Notes: generated from the letters alone by a model not told the origin. Positions 47,450 to 56,343 are shown, counted from the first letter of the stretch. The stretch: DNA of 64,000 nucleotides from Streptomyces hygroscopicus (GCA_002021875.1 CP018627.1:7378001-7442000), one strand, 5' to 3'. Numbers and translations: made by a program.

Positions 47450-47468
47450 TTAGGTCTGCCTAACTCCG
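47450..47468 (+). promoter_or_regulatory. candidate iron box (DmdR/IdeR type)
   Basis: TTAGGTCTGCCTAACTCCG matches 13 of 19 positions of the DtxR/IdeR consensus, including an exact GTTAGG-N4-CCTAAC inverted repeat (47449-47464). It ends 32 bases before the ATG of the small gene at 47501, so it could control that gene. Confidence 0.45.
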
Positions 47469-47500
47469 CTCGACTGCCCCAGCACCCTCAGGAGGCATCC

Positions 47501-47713
47501 ATGTCGGCCCACGACCCTGTGGCCGGGACCGGCGCGCGCGACGACCGGTCACCGTCGATGTCGGAGCTCCTGGCGGCGTGTGCGGCGGCGAGCGCGGTCT
47601 CGACGCCCCCGCGGCCGGCCGAGGAGGAGACGCCCGCGTCCGCCCGGACGCCCGCGTCAGCCGAGTTCGAGTCCGAGCCCGAGGCGGACGACGAGGAGCG
47701 CGACGCGGCATAG
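47501..47713 (+). CDS. small acidic protein, unknown function
   Basis: 70 residues from ATG 47501, preceded by a perfect AGGAGG at six bases. The N-terminal half (DRSPSMSELLAACAAASAVS) is plausibly helical; the C-terminal half is Glu/Ala/Pro/Ser-rich and very acidic. The strong SD and candidate iron box argue it is real. No family recognised. Confidence 0.6.
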   Translation: MSAHDPVAGTGARDDRSPSMSELLAACAAASAVSTPPRPAEEETPASARTPASAEFESEPEADDEERDAA

Positions 47714-47777
47714 CGCCCGTCGCGGCTGCGTCATCTCCGCTACGGACTACGGACTACGGGACTACCGGATTACCGGG

Positions 47778-48344
47778 CTACGGGATGACGACGACCTTCG
47801 TGTCCACCTGGGCGAAGTCCCACATCGCCGCACTGTCCGCCCGGCTCTCCCGGACGGCCCCGGTCCGCTTGCGCGCGTTCGGGTCCGGCATCGACCCGTC
47901 CACCGCCGCACTGAAACCGAACACGACCCCCCCTTCCGAGTGGAAGACGACGACGTGCTCGACCTGCACTCCGTCCGATCCGACCCCGCCCTTGTTGCGC
48001 GAGGTCACGGAATAGGTCCCCGGGTCGGGGCTGGCCGGGCTCGGGCCCACCTGGAAGGTGTGGGTGGCCTTACCGTCGGCACCGACCAGCCAGACCCGCT
48101 TGTCGCCCAGTGCGTAGACGACCCGTACGCCGGTGCCGGAGCCGGCCGGAAGGGCGGTGGACTTCTGCTTCGACCCCGCCCCGTCCTTGTCCTTCTTCTT
48201 GGATTCGGCGGCGTGCGACCCGGGCCGGGCCTGGGTGGGATGGTCGGGCGCGGTCGCGGCGGCCTGGTAGCCGAGGAACCCGACGACGCCCAGCGCGGCG
48301 GCGGTGAGTACGGCCACAGCAGGCCCGGTACTGCTCCTTGGCAC
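47778..48344 (-). CDS. exported L,D-transpeptidase-like protein lacking the catalytic cysteine
   Basis: 188 residues, GTG start with GGAGAGGG ten bases upstream. An N-terminal helix (VAVLTAAALGVVGFLGY) and a Lys/Ser-rich linker lead to a domain ordered like YkuD: the DKRVWLVGADG strand pair, DPGTYSV, VVFHSEGG, and near the end RTGAVRESRADS. Active L,D-transpeptidases carry a Cys in the equivalent GC-x-R segment; here it is Ala163. This suggests a wall-binding or regulatory relative. The assignment is by motif order only. Confidence 0.6.
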   Translation of the reverse strand: MPRSSTGPAVAVLTAAALGVVGFLGYQAAATAPDHPTQARPGSHAAESKKKDKDGAGSKQKSTALPAGSGTGVRVVYALGDKRVWLVGADGKATHTFQVGPSPASPDPGTYSVTSRNKGGVGSDGVQVEHVVVFHSEGGVVFGFSAAVDGSMPDPNARKRTGAVRESRADSAAMWDFAQVDTKVVVIP

Positions 48345-48523
48345 GGCGGCAACCCTCTCCTGCGGTCAGTACGTGCTGACGGCCCGTACACACTTACGGC
48401 GACGGTAGCACCGGGGCCCGCCGCCCCGCCGCGCTCCGGCCGACCGGTGACCGAGCTGTTCCACCGTCGGTACGAAAGGTCGGTACGAAAGAACGACCTT
48501 CCGGCGCGCCGTAGGCTGTTCTC

Positions 48524-49192
48524 GTGCTGTTGCTCGCTCTTGATACCGCCACCCCCGCCGTGACCGTCGCCCTGCACGACGGCTCCGCAGTGATCGCCGA
48601 GTCCTCGGACGTGGACGCCCGGCGCCACGGCGAGCTGCTGCTGCCCGCCGTGCACCGGACGCTGAAAGAGGCGGGCACCGAGCTGGCCGCGGTGACGGAG
48701 ATCGTCGTCGGGGCGGGCCCCGGCCCGTACACCGGACTGCGCGTGGGCCTGGTGACCGCGGCCACCTTCGGGTCGGCCCTCGGCGTCCCCGTCCACGGGC
48801 TGTGCACCCTGGACGGGATCGCGTACGCCGCCGGGCTGGCCGGTCTGGACGGCCCCTTCGTCGTGGCCACGGACGCGCGGCGCAAGGAGGTCTACTGGGC
48901 GCGCTACGACGACGCCCGGACCCGCGTCACCGAGCCCGCCGTCGACCACCCCGCCGATCTCGCCGAGCGGGTCGCCGGGCTGCCCGCGGTCGGCGCGGGC
49001 GCGCTGCTCTACCCGGCGTCCTTCGCCGACGTACCGCCCGGGATGCCGGAGTACCAGTCGGCCGGGGCGCTCGCCTCGCTCGCCGCCGAGAAGCTGGCGC
49101 GCGGCGAGGAGCTGCCGCCGCCCCGGCCCCTGTATCTGCGCCGGCCCGACGCCAAGGTGCCCGCCAACTACAAGGTGGTCACCCCGAAGTGA
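48524..49192 (+). CDS. tsaB: t6A biosynthesis protein TsaB
   Basis: 222 residues, GTG start. ALDTATPAVTVALHDG and GAGPGPYTGLRVGL are typical of TsaB, an inactive ASKHA paralogue of TsaD that organises the complex. It overlaps rimI by four bases. Confidence 0.93.
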   Translation: MLLLALDTATPAVTVALHDGSAVIAESSDVDARRHGELLLPAVHRTLKEAGTELAAVTEIVVGAGPGPYTGLRVGLVTAATFGSALGVPVHGLCTLDGIAYAAGLAGLDGPFVVATDARRKEVYWARYDDARTRVTEPAVDHPADLAERVAGLPAVGAGALLYPASFADVPPGMPEYQSAGALASLAAEKLARGEELPPPRPLYLRRPDAKVPANYKVVTPK

Positions 49193-49911
49193 GCGGCGCG
49201 ACCGTGACGCTGCGCGAGATGCGCTGGTGGGACCTGGACCGGGTGATGGAGCTCGAAGAGGAGCTGTTCCCCGAGGACGCCTGGTCGCGGGGGATGTTCT
49301 GGTCCGAGCTGGCCCACGCCAGGGGCCGGGACGCGACCCGGCACTACGTGGTGGCGGAGAGCGGGCCCCGGCTGGTCGGATACGCCGGGCTCGCCGTCTT
49401 CGACCGCACCGGCGACGTCCAGACCATCGCCTCCGCCCGCGACCACTGGGGCACCGGCCTCGGCGCCCGCCTCCTCACCGACCTCCTTACGGCCGCCACC
49501 GCCTTCGAATGCCGTGAGGTGCTGCTGGAGGTGCGGGTCGACAATGCCCGCGCGCAGCGGCTGTACGAGCGCTTCGGCTTCGAGCCGATCGGCATACGCA
49601 GGGGCTACTACCAGCCCGGCAATGTGGACGCACTGGTCATGCGGCTGTCCGACCCGGCGGCGCCGGGTGTGACGACGGGGGGCATCGCGACTGCCGCGGA
49701 CGGCGACGCTGGTGTGTCCCCCGAGAGTGGTGTGTCCCCCGAGGCTGGTGTGCCCACCGAGACCAGCGCGCCCGTTGACGCCGGCGCGTCCACCGAGACC
49801 AGCGCGTCCACCGAGACCAGCGTGTCCACAGCGAAGACAGCGAACACAGCGAATTCCGCGAACACCGCGAACCCCGCGACCTCAGTACAAGGAACCGAGA
49901 CCCATGGCTGA
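49189..49911 (+). CDS. rimI: ribosomal-protein-S18-alanine N-acetyltransferase with low-complexity tail
   Basis: 240 residues from GTG 49189. The GNAT domain covers about 1-155 ([17 protein letters not shown] for acetyl-Co[24 protein letters not shown]) and is the usual full RimI length. The other 85 residues are an S/T/E/A-rich tail encoded by 18-bp repeats. Placement between tsaB and tsaD is standard. It overlaps tsaB by four and tsaD by eight bases. Confidence 0.9.
   Translation: MSGATVTLREMRWWDLDRVMELEEELFPEDAWSRGMFWSELAHARGRDATRHYVVAESGPRLVGYAGLAVFDRTGDVQTIASARDHWGTGLGARLLTDLLTAATAFECREVLLEVRVDNARAQRLYERFGFEPIGIRRGYYQPGNVDALVMRLSDPAAPGVTTGGIATAADGDAGVSPESGVSPEAGVPTETSAPVDAGASTETSASTETSVSTAKTANTANSANTANPATSVQGTETHG
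49711..49836. repeat. 18-bp coding minisatellite in rimI, 7 copies
   Basis: Units like GGTGTGTCCCCCGAGAGT at 49711, 49729, 49747, 49765, 49783, 49801 and 49819 encode hexapeptides of the form G/A-V/A-S/P-P/T-E-S/T. Shorter 9-bp units continue to about 49880. Confidence 0.85.
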
Positions 49912-51028
49912 CGAACCCCTCGTCCTCGGCATCGAGACCTCCTGCGACGAGACCGGCGTCGGCATCGTGCGCGGCCACACCCTCCTCGCCGACGCCGTCG
50001 CCTCCAGCGTGGACGAGCACGCCCGCTTCGGCGGTGTCGTCCCCGAGGTCGCCAGCCGCGCCCATCTGGAGGCGATGGTCCCCACGATCCAGCGTGCGCT
50101 GAAGGAGGCCGGGGTCGCCGCCTCCGACCTCGACGGCATCGCCGTCACCGCGGGCCCCGGGCTCGCGGGCGCGCTGCTGGTCGGCGTCTCGGCCGCCAAG
50201 GCGTACGCCTACGCCCTCGGCAAGCCGCTGTACGGCGTCAACCACCTCGCCTCCCACATCTGCGTCGACCAGTTGGAGCACGGGCCGCTGCCCGAGCCGA
50301 CGATGGCGCTGCTGGTGAGCGGCGGCCACTCCTCGCTGCTCCTCGCGCCCGACATCACCTCCGACGTCCGCCCGCTCGGCTCGACCATCGACGACGCGGC
50401 GGGCGAGGCGTTCGACAAGATCGCCCGGGTGCTGAACCTGGGCTTCCCCGGCGGCCCCGTCATCGACCGCATCGCCCGCGAGGGCGATCCGGACGCGATC
50501 GCCTTCCCGCGCGGGCTGACCGGTCCGCGGGATGCCGCGTACGACTTCTCCTTCTCGGGGCTGAAGACCGCGGTCGCCCGCTGGATCGAGGCGAAGCGGG
50601 CGGCGGGCGAGGAGGTCCCGGTCGCCGATGTCTCGGCCTCCTTCCAGGAGGCGGTCGTGGACGTGCTGACCCGTAAGGCCGTCCGCGCCTGCAAGGACGA
50701 GGGCGTGGAGCATCTGATGATCGGCGGTGGCGTCGCCGCCAACTCCCGGCTGCGGGCCATGGCCGAACGCCGCTGCGAGGACGCGGGCCTCACCCTGCGG
50801 GTGCCGCGGCCGAAGCTGTGCACGGACAACGGGGCGATGGTCGCGGCGCTGGGCGCGGAGATGGTGGCGCGGGGACGGTCCGCCTCGGCCTGGGACCTGT
50901 CGGCGGACTCCTCGCTTCCGGTGACCGACCCGCATGTCCCGGACCCGAACGCGCACGCCCACGCCCACGCCCACTCTCACTCCCACGACCATGTGCACGA
51001 GCTGAGCCGGAAGAACCTGTACGCATGA
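49904..51028 (+). CDS. tsaD: tRNA threonylcarbamoyladenosine transferase TsaD, His-rich tail
   Basis: 374 residues from ATG 49904. The metal-binding histidines lie in [30 protein letters not shown] and [11 protein letters not shown] are intact. It transfers threonylcarbamoyl to A37 of ANN-decoding tRNAs. The C terminus carries a [19 protein letters not shown] stretch of eight or more histidines, beyond the usual family end. It overlaps rimI by eight bases and the next gene by four. Confidence 0.95.
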   Translation: MADEPLVLGIETSCDETGVGIVRGHTLLADAVASSVDEHARFGGVVPEVASRAHLEAMVPTIQRALKEAGVAASDLDGIAVTAGPGLAGALLVGVSAAKAYAYALGKPLYGVNHLASHICVDQLEHGPLPEPTMALLVSGGHSSLLLAPDITSDVRPLGSTIDDAAGEAFDKIARVLNLGFPGGPVIDRIAREGDPDAIAFPRGLTGPRDAAYDFSFSGLKTAVARWIEAKRAAGEEVPVADVSASFQEAVVDVLTRKAVRACKDEGVEHLMIGGGVAANSRLRAMAERRCEDAGLTLRVPRPKLCTDNGAMVAALGAEMVARGRSASAWDLSADSSLPVTDPHVPDPNAHAHAHAHSHSHDHVHELSRKNLYA

Positions 51029-51288
51029 CCGTCGCGCTGATGTGGGAAGCCCGAGCCGTGGCGGGGAAGGGCGAGGAGCTGCTGGCGTGGGCCGCCCGCC
51101 AGCCCCTCGACCCGGCCCCGCTGCGCCGCGAGACCTTCCGCGCGCCCGAGGACCGCGTCCTCGTCATCACCTGGTGGGACGGCGCCTACGACACCCCGGG
51201 CCTGCCCGAACTCCCCGAACCGGCGGAGGACTTGGCCCGCCGCGCGGTGCACCGCTGGCGCTTCGAGGCGCTCACGGACGAGAGCTGA
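51025..51288 (+). CDS. conserved small protein, unknown function
   Basis: 87 residues from ATG 51025, in an ATGA overlap with tsa[20 protein letters not shown] and VITWWDG suggest a small antibiotic-biosynthesis-monooxygenase-like ferredoxin fold, without clear catalytic residues. Coupling to tsaD suggests co-expression with the t6A genes. Confidence 0.75.
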   Translation: MTVALMWEARAVAGKGEELLAWAARQPLDPAPLRRETFRAPEDRVLVITWWDGAYDTPGLPELPEPAEDLARRAVHRWRFEALTDES

Positions 51289-51540
51289 GCCATACGGCGC
51301 GCCTCGGCCATACGGCGCGCCTTGGCCATTACGGTGCGCCTCGGCCATACGGTGCGCCTCGGCCATTACGGCGCGCCTCGGTTGTGTGGCGCGCCTTCGG
51401 CCGTACCGCGCGCTCTGGCTGTACGGCGGCCTCGGCTTGTGTCTTGCGCATTGGCTGTGCGGCGGGCCTGGCCGTGCCCCCGATCCCTGGCTGTGCGGCC
51501 CTCGGCCGTACCGCGCGCCCCGGCTGGACGGCCCCTGACG
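51289..51540. repeat. 18-19-bp minisatellite, about 13 degenerate copies
   Basis: Five good copies of GCCATACGGCGCGCCTCG (18 bp, or 19 with an extra T) at 51289, 51307, 51325, 51344 and 51362 start on the base after the preceding stop codon. About eight decaying copies follow, filling the gap to the BTAD gene. The alternation of 18 and 19 bp rules out a reading frame. Confidence 0.88.
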
Positions 51541-51568
51541 GTGCAGTCCCCGGTCGTACCCCGTGCCC

Positions 51569-54109
51569 TCACCGGAGGGCATGGGCGAGATCGGCGAGGT
51601 GCCGGGAGACCGGGCCCAGGGTGAGCAGTCCGCTGCCCGCCCCGGCCAGCTCGGCCGCCGCCGGGGCAAGGGCGGTGCGGGCGCGCGCCATCGTCTCGCG
51701 GTCGCCGACGGCGATGGCCGCCCGGCCGGTGAGACACCACAGGGCCTCCAGCAGCAGATCGCGGGGCGGCTCCGGGACCGCGCGCAGCGCCGCCGCGGCC
51801 TCGGCGCGGTGGTCCCGGGCCAGCAGCACCAGCGGGCGGGCCCAGGGCGCGTACGGCCCCCAGTCGAGGTCCGCGTCGGTCGGGGCGGGCCGCCCTTGTT
51901 CCACGCGCAGGCAGAGCAGCGCGAGCGGCAGCAGACCGTGTTCCAGACCGGGCATCCCGGCGCCGTCCAGCCGTGTGGCCGCGTCCCGGTAGGCCGCCTC
52001 GGCCTCGGCCGCCTGCCCCGTCGCGGCCAGCCGTAGTGCCCGGTACCACTCGGTGAACACGCTTACCAGCGGCCGCTCATGGCGCTGGCCCAGACGGTCG
52101 GCGGCGGCCGCGTGCCGGTCGGCCGACGCGAAGTCCGCGAGCGCGCTGCGGGCCTGGAGCCGGATGAGATGGCCGAGTACCTCGAAGGTGACCAGGCCGT
52201 GCCGGGCCGACAGGGCGATCAGCTCGGCTCCGGTCGCGTCCCGGCGCGGGGCCAGCCCCGCGTGGTCGAAGGTCTGCATGAAGACGCCGTTGAGGGCGAA
52301 CGCCAGCAGCGCGGGATCATCCAGCCGCCGGGCGATCTCCTCGGCCTGCCGGGCTGCTTGGCGGCCACGTTCGGAACGACCGCCACGCGACTCGACGGCA
52401 ATCGTGGCCAACAGCCGCGCCCGCACCGCCTCATGACGCGGGACTGCGTTGCCCGTAGGGCCGTGCCCGAGCGTGCTGTGGCCGGGCGCGCCGAGGTTCC
52501 CCCCAGGGGCGGTGCTCCCGGGCCCGACGGTCTCGTGGCCGAAGGCCCAGCGGCTGGGCAACTCATGCCCGGTCACCGCGCGCTCCGGCACGCCGTGGCC
52601 AAGCGTGTCGCGGCCGGTTGCCCCGTGGCCGGGGTCCTCGTGAGCAGGGCCCTTGTGATCCGTTGCCTTGTGGGTGGGGGTCTCGTGAGCGGTTGTCCCA
52701 TGGCTGGGGACCTCGTTGCCTGGCGCCTCGTGACCGCGGCCCTCATGCCCGGTCACCGCGCGCTTCGGCGCTTCGTGGTCGGGCGCGCCGGGGCCGGTTG
52801 CCTCGTGATCGGGCGTCCCGTGCACAGTTGTCTCATGGCCGGGCGCCCCATGGCCGGAGGCCCCGTGAGCGGGCGCCTCGTGGTCTGAGGACTCCTGGCC
52901 GGTTGCCTTGGGGCCGGGCGCCCCTGGGCCGATTGCCCCATGGCCACGCGCCCCACGACCGGGCGCTCCGTGGCCAGGGGGCTCGACGCCAGGGGCCCCT
53001 TCGTCTGGCACCCCGGGACCGGCCGCGAGCGCGGCCAAGGTGTGTTCAGCTGCGGCTACGATCGACGCCGCCTGTTCCGGGTCGTCCAGGCGGGTCCAGA
53101 TTGCCGGGACGTCGTAGGCGCCGATGACCCGGGCGGTCAGTTCCGGGTCACCCAGTTCCTCCGCCGCCGCGACGGCGGCCACGCGTTGCTGCCGGGCCGT
53201 CCGCAGGCCGTCGCCCCCCGCCATCGAGAGGTCGCGGAGCAGGCCGACCGTGGACTCCAGACGGGCCCGTGCGCCGGAGGCCACCGTGCGGTCGTAGGCG
53301 GCGGCCGCTTCCGCCCATACCTGGGCGGCCGCTCCGCCCCGGGCCGTGGCGGGGTCGAGGTGGGGCGCCTGGTCGAGGATGTCCGTCTCCAGGCGGCGCA
53401 GTTCCGGGCCCGGGTCCACGCCCAGTTGCTCGACCAGCAGCGTCCGGGCCCGGCGCAGGACCGCCAGCGCGTCGCCCTGGCGGCCGGTGCGGTACAGCGC
53501 GAGGGCCAGCGCCCACCAGGCGCCCTCACGCCAGGGGTGTTCGGCCAGATGCGCCTCCAGGTCCGGGACCGCCTCGGCGGCTCGGCCCAGCGCCAGCCGG
53601 GCCTCCGCCTGCCGTTCGACGGCGTGCAGCCGCAGCTCCGCCAGCCGGGAGCGTTCGCCCCGGGCCCAGTCCTCGTCGGCGAACTCCGCGTACGCGGGGC
53701 CGCGCCACCGGCTCAGTGCCTGCTCCAGCCGGGGCAGCGCGCCGTCCGGCGCCAGGGTCGCGGCGGCGGACACGTCCTGTTCGAAGCGCCAGGCGTCCAC
53801 CGCGTCCGCATCGGCGCGCAGCGCGTATCCGGGCCCCTCGGTGACCAGCAGCCGGGCCGGGGTGCGGGGCGGGCGCTGCGGCTCCAGCGCGCGGCGCAGC
53901 GCGGCCACGAACGTACGCACCGCGCCCACCGCCCCCGGGGGCGGCTCCGTCCACAGGTCGTCGACCAGCCGGGATACGGGTACGACGCGACGGCGGGCGA
54001 CGATCAGCCGGGCCAGCACCGCGCGGTGCCGTGGCCCCTTCAACGCGATGGCGCGCTCGTCGGCGTCCCAGGCCACCACCGGCCCCAGCACCCCGAACCC
54101 GACCCGCAT
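51569..54109 (-). CDS. BTAD-family (SARP/AfsR-type) transcriptional regulator with expanded pentapeptide array
   Basis: 846 residues from ATG 54109 (MRVGFGVLGPVVAWD). Residues 1-95 are an OmpR-type winged helix, 100-245 the BTAD helical-repeat domain, and the rest TPR-like helices with no NB-ARC Walker motif. The helical part is split at about residues 374-533 by some 32 five-residue repeats of the form G-H-G/E-A/T-P, rich in His, Gly and Pro. Proteins of this class activate secondary-metabolite or local genes. The hydrolase at 54214 is divergent and 104 bases away, a possible target. Confidence 0.85.
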   Translation of the reverse strand: MRVGFGVLGPVVAWDADERAIALKGPRHRAVLARLIVARRRVVPVSRLVDDLWTEPPPGAVGAVRTFVAALRRALEPQRPPRTPARLLVTEGPGYALRADADAVDAWRFEQDVSAAATLAPDGALPRLEQALSRWRGPAYAEFADEDWARGERSRLAELRLHAVERQAEARLALGRAAEAVPDLEAHLAEHPWREGAWWALALALYRTGRQGDALAVLRRARTLLVEQLGVDPGPELRRLETDILDQAPHLDPATARGGAAAQVWAEAAAAYDRTVASGARARLESTVGLLRDLSMAGGDGLRTARQQRVAAVAAAEELGDPELTARVIGAYDVPAIWTRLDDPEQAASIVAAAEHTLAALAAGPGVPDEGAPGVEPPGHGAPGRGARGHGAIGPGAPGPKATGQESSDHEAPAHGASGHGAPGHETTVHGTPDHEATGPGAPDHEAPKRAVTGHEGRGHEAPGNEVPSHGTTAHETPTHKATDHKGPAHEDPGHGATGRDTLGHGVPERAVTGHELPSRWAFGHETVGPGSTAPGGNLGAPGHSTLGHGPTGNAVPRHEAVRARLLATIAVESRGGRSERGRQAARQAEEIARRLDDPALLAFALNGVFMQTFDHAGLAPRRDATGAELIALSARHGLVTFEVLGHLIRLQARSALADFASADRHAAAADRLGQRHERPLVSVFTEWYRALRLAATGQAAEAEAAYRDAATRLDGAGMPGLEHGLLPLALLCLRVEQGRPAPTDADLDWGPYAPWARPLVLLARDHRAEAAAALRAVPEPPRDLLLEALWCLTGRAAIAVGDRETMARARTALAPAAAELAGAGSGLLTLGPVSRHLADLAHALR
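52512..52990. repeat. 15-bp coding minisatellite, about 32 degenerate copies
   Basis: On the minus strand this encodes successive pentapeptides such as GHGAP, GHETT, DHEAT, GHEAP and AHEDP inside the BTAD regulator. The period of exactly 15 keeps the frame, and the span of 479 bases fits 32 units. Confidence 0.85.
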
Positions 54110-54213
54110 GCGGTCACCGTAGCGCGCTGATCGGATGCTCATCCGCACCCGGCAGGCTGACAGGCACCTGGTCACACCTGGTCACCCGGACCATCCACAG
54201 CAAGGGCGGAAAC

Positions 54214-55155
54214 ATGGGCCTTCTCATCCCCGGCTTCGACTACCGGCGCGTCCCCGTCGCCGACGGCGTGTCCCTGAACGCGGCCGTCGCGGGCTCGGGC
54301 AGTCCCCTCGTGCTGCTGCACGGCTTCCCGCAGACCCACCTGATGTGGCGGCATGTCGCCGCCGACCTCGCGGCCGACCACACCGTGATCTGCCCCGACC
54401 TGCGCGGCTACGGCGCCAGCGACAAACCGGCCGCCGACACCGACGCCACTGCCGACACCGATGCCGATGCCGATGCCGATGCCGACGCCGCCACCAATGC
54501 CGACGTCGCCGCCTACGCCAAGCGCACCATGGCCGCCGACATCGTCGCCCTGGCCCGCGCCCTCGGCCATGACCGCTTCGCCCTGGCCGGGCATGACCGC
54601 GGCGCCCTGGTCGCCTTCCGGGCGGGCCTCGACCACCCCGCCGCGATCACCCATCTCGCCTGCCTGGACGTGCTGCCGACCCTCGACATGTGGGACGTGA
54701 TGCGCGGCACCACCGCCGCGGTCGGCTTCCACCTCTATCTGATGGCCCAGCCCCCGGGGCTGCCCGAGCGGATGATCGCTGCCTGCCCCGACGACTTCTT
54801 CGGCCACTTCCTGGACCTGTGGGCGGGCGACCCGGGAGCCATCCCCGCCGAGGTCCGCACCGCTTATCTGGACGCCTGCCGCGCCGCGGTGCCCTCGATC
54901 GTGGCCGACTACCGCGCCTCCGCCGGTGTCGACGTCGACCACGACCGGGCCGACCGGGACGCCGGGCGCCGGCTGACGATGCCGGTCACCGTGCTCCAGC
55001 AGGACTGGGGCGCCGCCCTCGGCTATGACGCGGCGGCGGTGTGGCGTGCCTGGGCCGACGACCTGGAGCACCACACCGTGGGCTACGGCCACTTCATGGC
55101 CGAGGAGGCACCCGCCGACTTCGCCGAGCACCTGCGGGAGCTGCTCGCCCGCTAG
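54214..55155 (+). CDS. alpha/beta hydrolase, haloacetate-dehalogenase/epoxide-hydrolase-like
   Basis: 313 residues from ATG 54214. HGFPQTHLMW forms the oxyanion hole and the nucleophile elbow is GHDRGALV, so the nucleophile is Asp, as in fluoroacetate dehalogenases and epoxide hydrolases, not Ser. The C-terminal catalytic His is in GYGHFMAEE. Between strand 4 and the cap an Asp/Ala repeat (DADADADADA) is inserted. The true substrate is unknown. Divergent from the BTAD regulator. Confidence 0.85.
   Translation: MGLLIPGFDYRRVPVADGVSLNAAVAGSGSPLVLLHGFPQTHLMWRHVAADLAADHTVICPDLRGYGASDKPAADTDATADTDADADADADAATNADVAAYAKRTMAADIVALARALGHDRFALAGHDRGALVAFRAGLDHPAAITHLACLDVLPTLDMWDVMRGTTAAVGFHLYLMAQPPGLPERMIAACPDDFFGHFLDLWAGDPGAIPAEVRTAYLDACRAAVPSIVADYRASAGVDVDHDRADRDAGRRLTMPVTVLQQDWGAALGYDAAAVWRAWADDLEHHTVGYGHFMAEEAPADFAEHLRELLAR
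54433..54500. repeat. 6-bp coding repeat (Asp-Ala) in the hydrolase
   Basis: Runs of GATGCC/GACGCC hexamers encode an Asp-Ala stretch. The frame is preserved and the motif lies at a surface loop before the helical cap. Confidence 0.75.
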
Positions 55156-55193
55156 AGCCGGAGTCTCGGCGTCCGCCAAAGCCTCGCCGTCAC

Positions 55194-55261
55194 CGCCGTC
55201 ACGCCGTCGCCGCCGTCACGCCGTCGCCGCCGTCACGCCGTCACCGCCGTCACGCCGTCAC
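55194..55261. repeat. 17-bp minisatellite, 4 copies
   Basis: CGCCGTCACGCCGTCGC repeats exactly at 55194, 55211, 55228 and 55245 with one variable base. It lies after the hydrolase stop and its last copy covers the 3' end of the deacetylase gene. Confidence 0.9.
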
Positions 55262-56116
55262 CGCCGTCCCGGCGTAGTGCTCGGCGATCTCGTCGCTGGT
55301 CGTCACCCACACCCCGGGGTGGTTCACGACGTACTCCAGCGCCTGGTCCACGTACTTGTGCCGGAACGGCTGGTTGATCACGAACGGGTGCAGCACCAGG
55401 GACATCACCCGGCCGCTGGTGGCCGCGTCGGCGTAGAGCTGGTCCAACTGGTCCTTGACGATCCGGACGAAATCCGGCCCGCTGAGGCTCTTGCCCACGA
55501 ACATCTGGACGTCGTTGACCTCGATCGAATACGGCACGCTCAGCATGCCCGGCACGTTCAGCCGGTACGGCTGGTCGTCGTTGGCCCAGTCCAGCACGTA
55601 CCTCAGCCCCAGCTCGGCCAGGAGTTCCGGGGTGCGGAAGGTCTCGGTCAGCGCCGGTCCCAGCCAGCCGCGCGGCCTGCTGCCGGTGGCCTTCTCGATG
55701 GTGTCGATCACCTCGGTGAGGTAGGCGCGTTCCTCCTCGGGGGACATGTCCGCCTGGAGGATCGAGTTGTTCTTGCCGTGCGCCGCCCACACCCAGTTCC
55801 GCTCGCGGCCGGCCCGGATGATCTGGGGGTAGCGCTCGGCGACGTCGGAGTTGAGCATCACGCTCGCCCGCACCTGGTGCCGGTCCAGGCTCTCGATCAG
55901 CCGCCAGATGCCCACCCGGGGCCCGTAGTCCCGCCACCCGTAGTTGAGCGGGTCGGGCGCCAGCGCCCTGGTGTCGGCGAAGATACTGGTCGAGGGGCGG
56001 TCGACCTGGTAGTGCTCGACGTTCAGCCCGACGTAGAAGGCCACGCGGGCGCCGTCCGGCCAGTGGATCGGTTCGCGCTCGACGATGGGGCTGTAGTCGA
56101 AGAGCTGGTTGTCCAT
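55250..56116 (-). CDS. polysaccharide deacetylase / PuuE-allantoinase-like
   Basis: 288 residues from ATG 56116, with GAGGTGAG upstream. The NodB-like TIM-barrel pattern is visible: FYVGLNVEHY, ASVMLNSDVAERYP, WAAHGKNN, GWLGPALTET, and VLHPFVINQP. This set is nearer the PuuE/uricase-independent allantoinase group than peptidoglycan deacetylases. Its last codons (GTAVTA) come from the downstream minisatellite. Confidence 0.83.
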   Translation of the reverse strand: MDNQLFDYSPIVEREPIHWPDGARVAFYVGLNVEHYQVDRPSTSIFADTRALAPDPLNYGWRDYGPRVGIWRLIESLDRHQVRASVMLNSDVAERYPQIIRAGRERNWVWAAHGKNNSILQADMSPEEERAYLTEVIDTIEKATGSRPRGWLGPALTETFRTPELLAELGLRYVLDWANDDQPYRLNVPGMLSVPYSIEVNDVQMFVGKSLSGPDFVRIVKDQLDQLYADAATSGRVMSLVLHPFVINQPFRHKYVDQALEYVVNHPGVWVTTSDEIAEHYAGTAVTA

Positions 56117-56343
56117 CAGAGCTCACCTCATAGGTGCGGTGCGGCGGTTCGGTTCGGTTCGCTTGATGGGCATCGTGAAACCCTCACATCAGTGAGAAGG
56201 TCAAGCGGGGCTTCGCATGCGGGGCTTCGCATGAGGAGTGACCGCGTGAGCTGAGAGACTGCGTCGGCGTATCCCGCTGTGCTGTGAGTGCCACGAGTGA
56301 CGTGCGTGCCAGCAGTGCCATGAGTGCCATGAGGAAGGACGTC

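Noticed and set aside
50935..51000. Artificial His-tag
   Set aside because: The run is interrupted by Ala, Ser, Asp and Val and continues in frame to a natural end, so it is native sequence.
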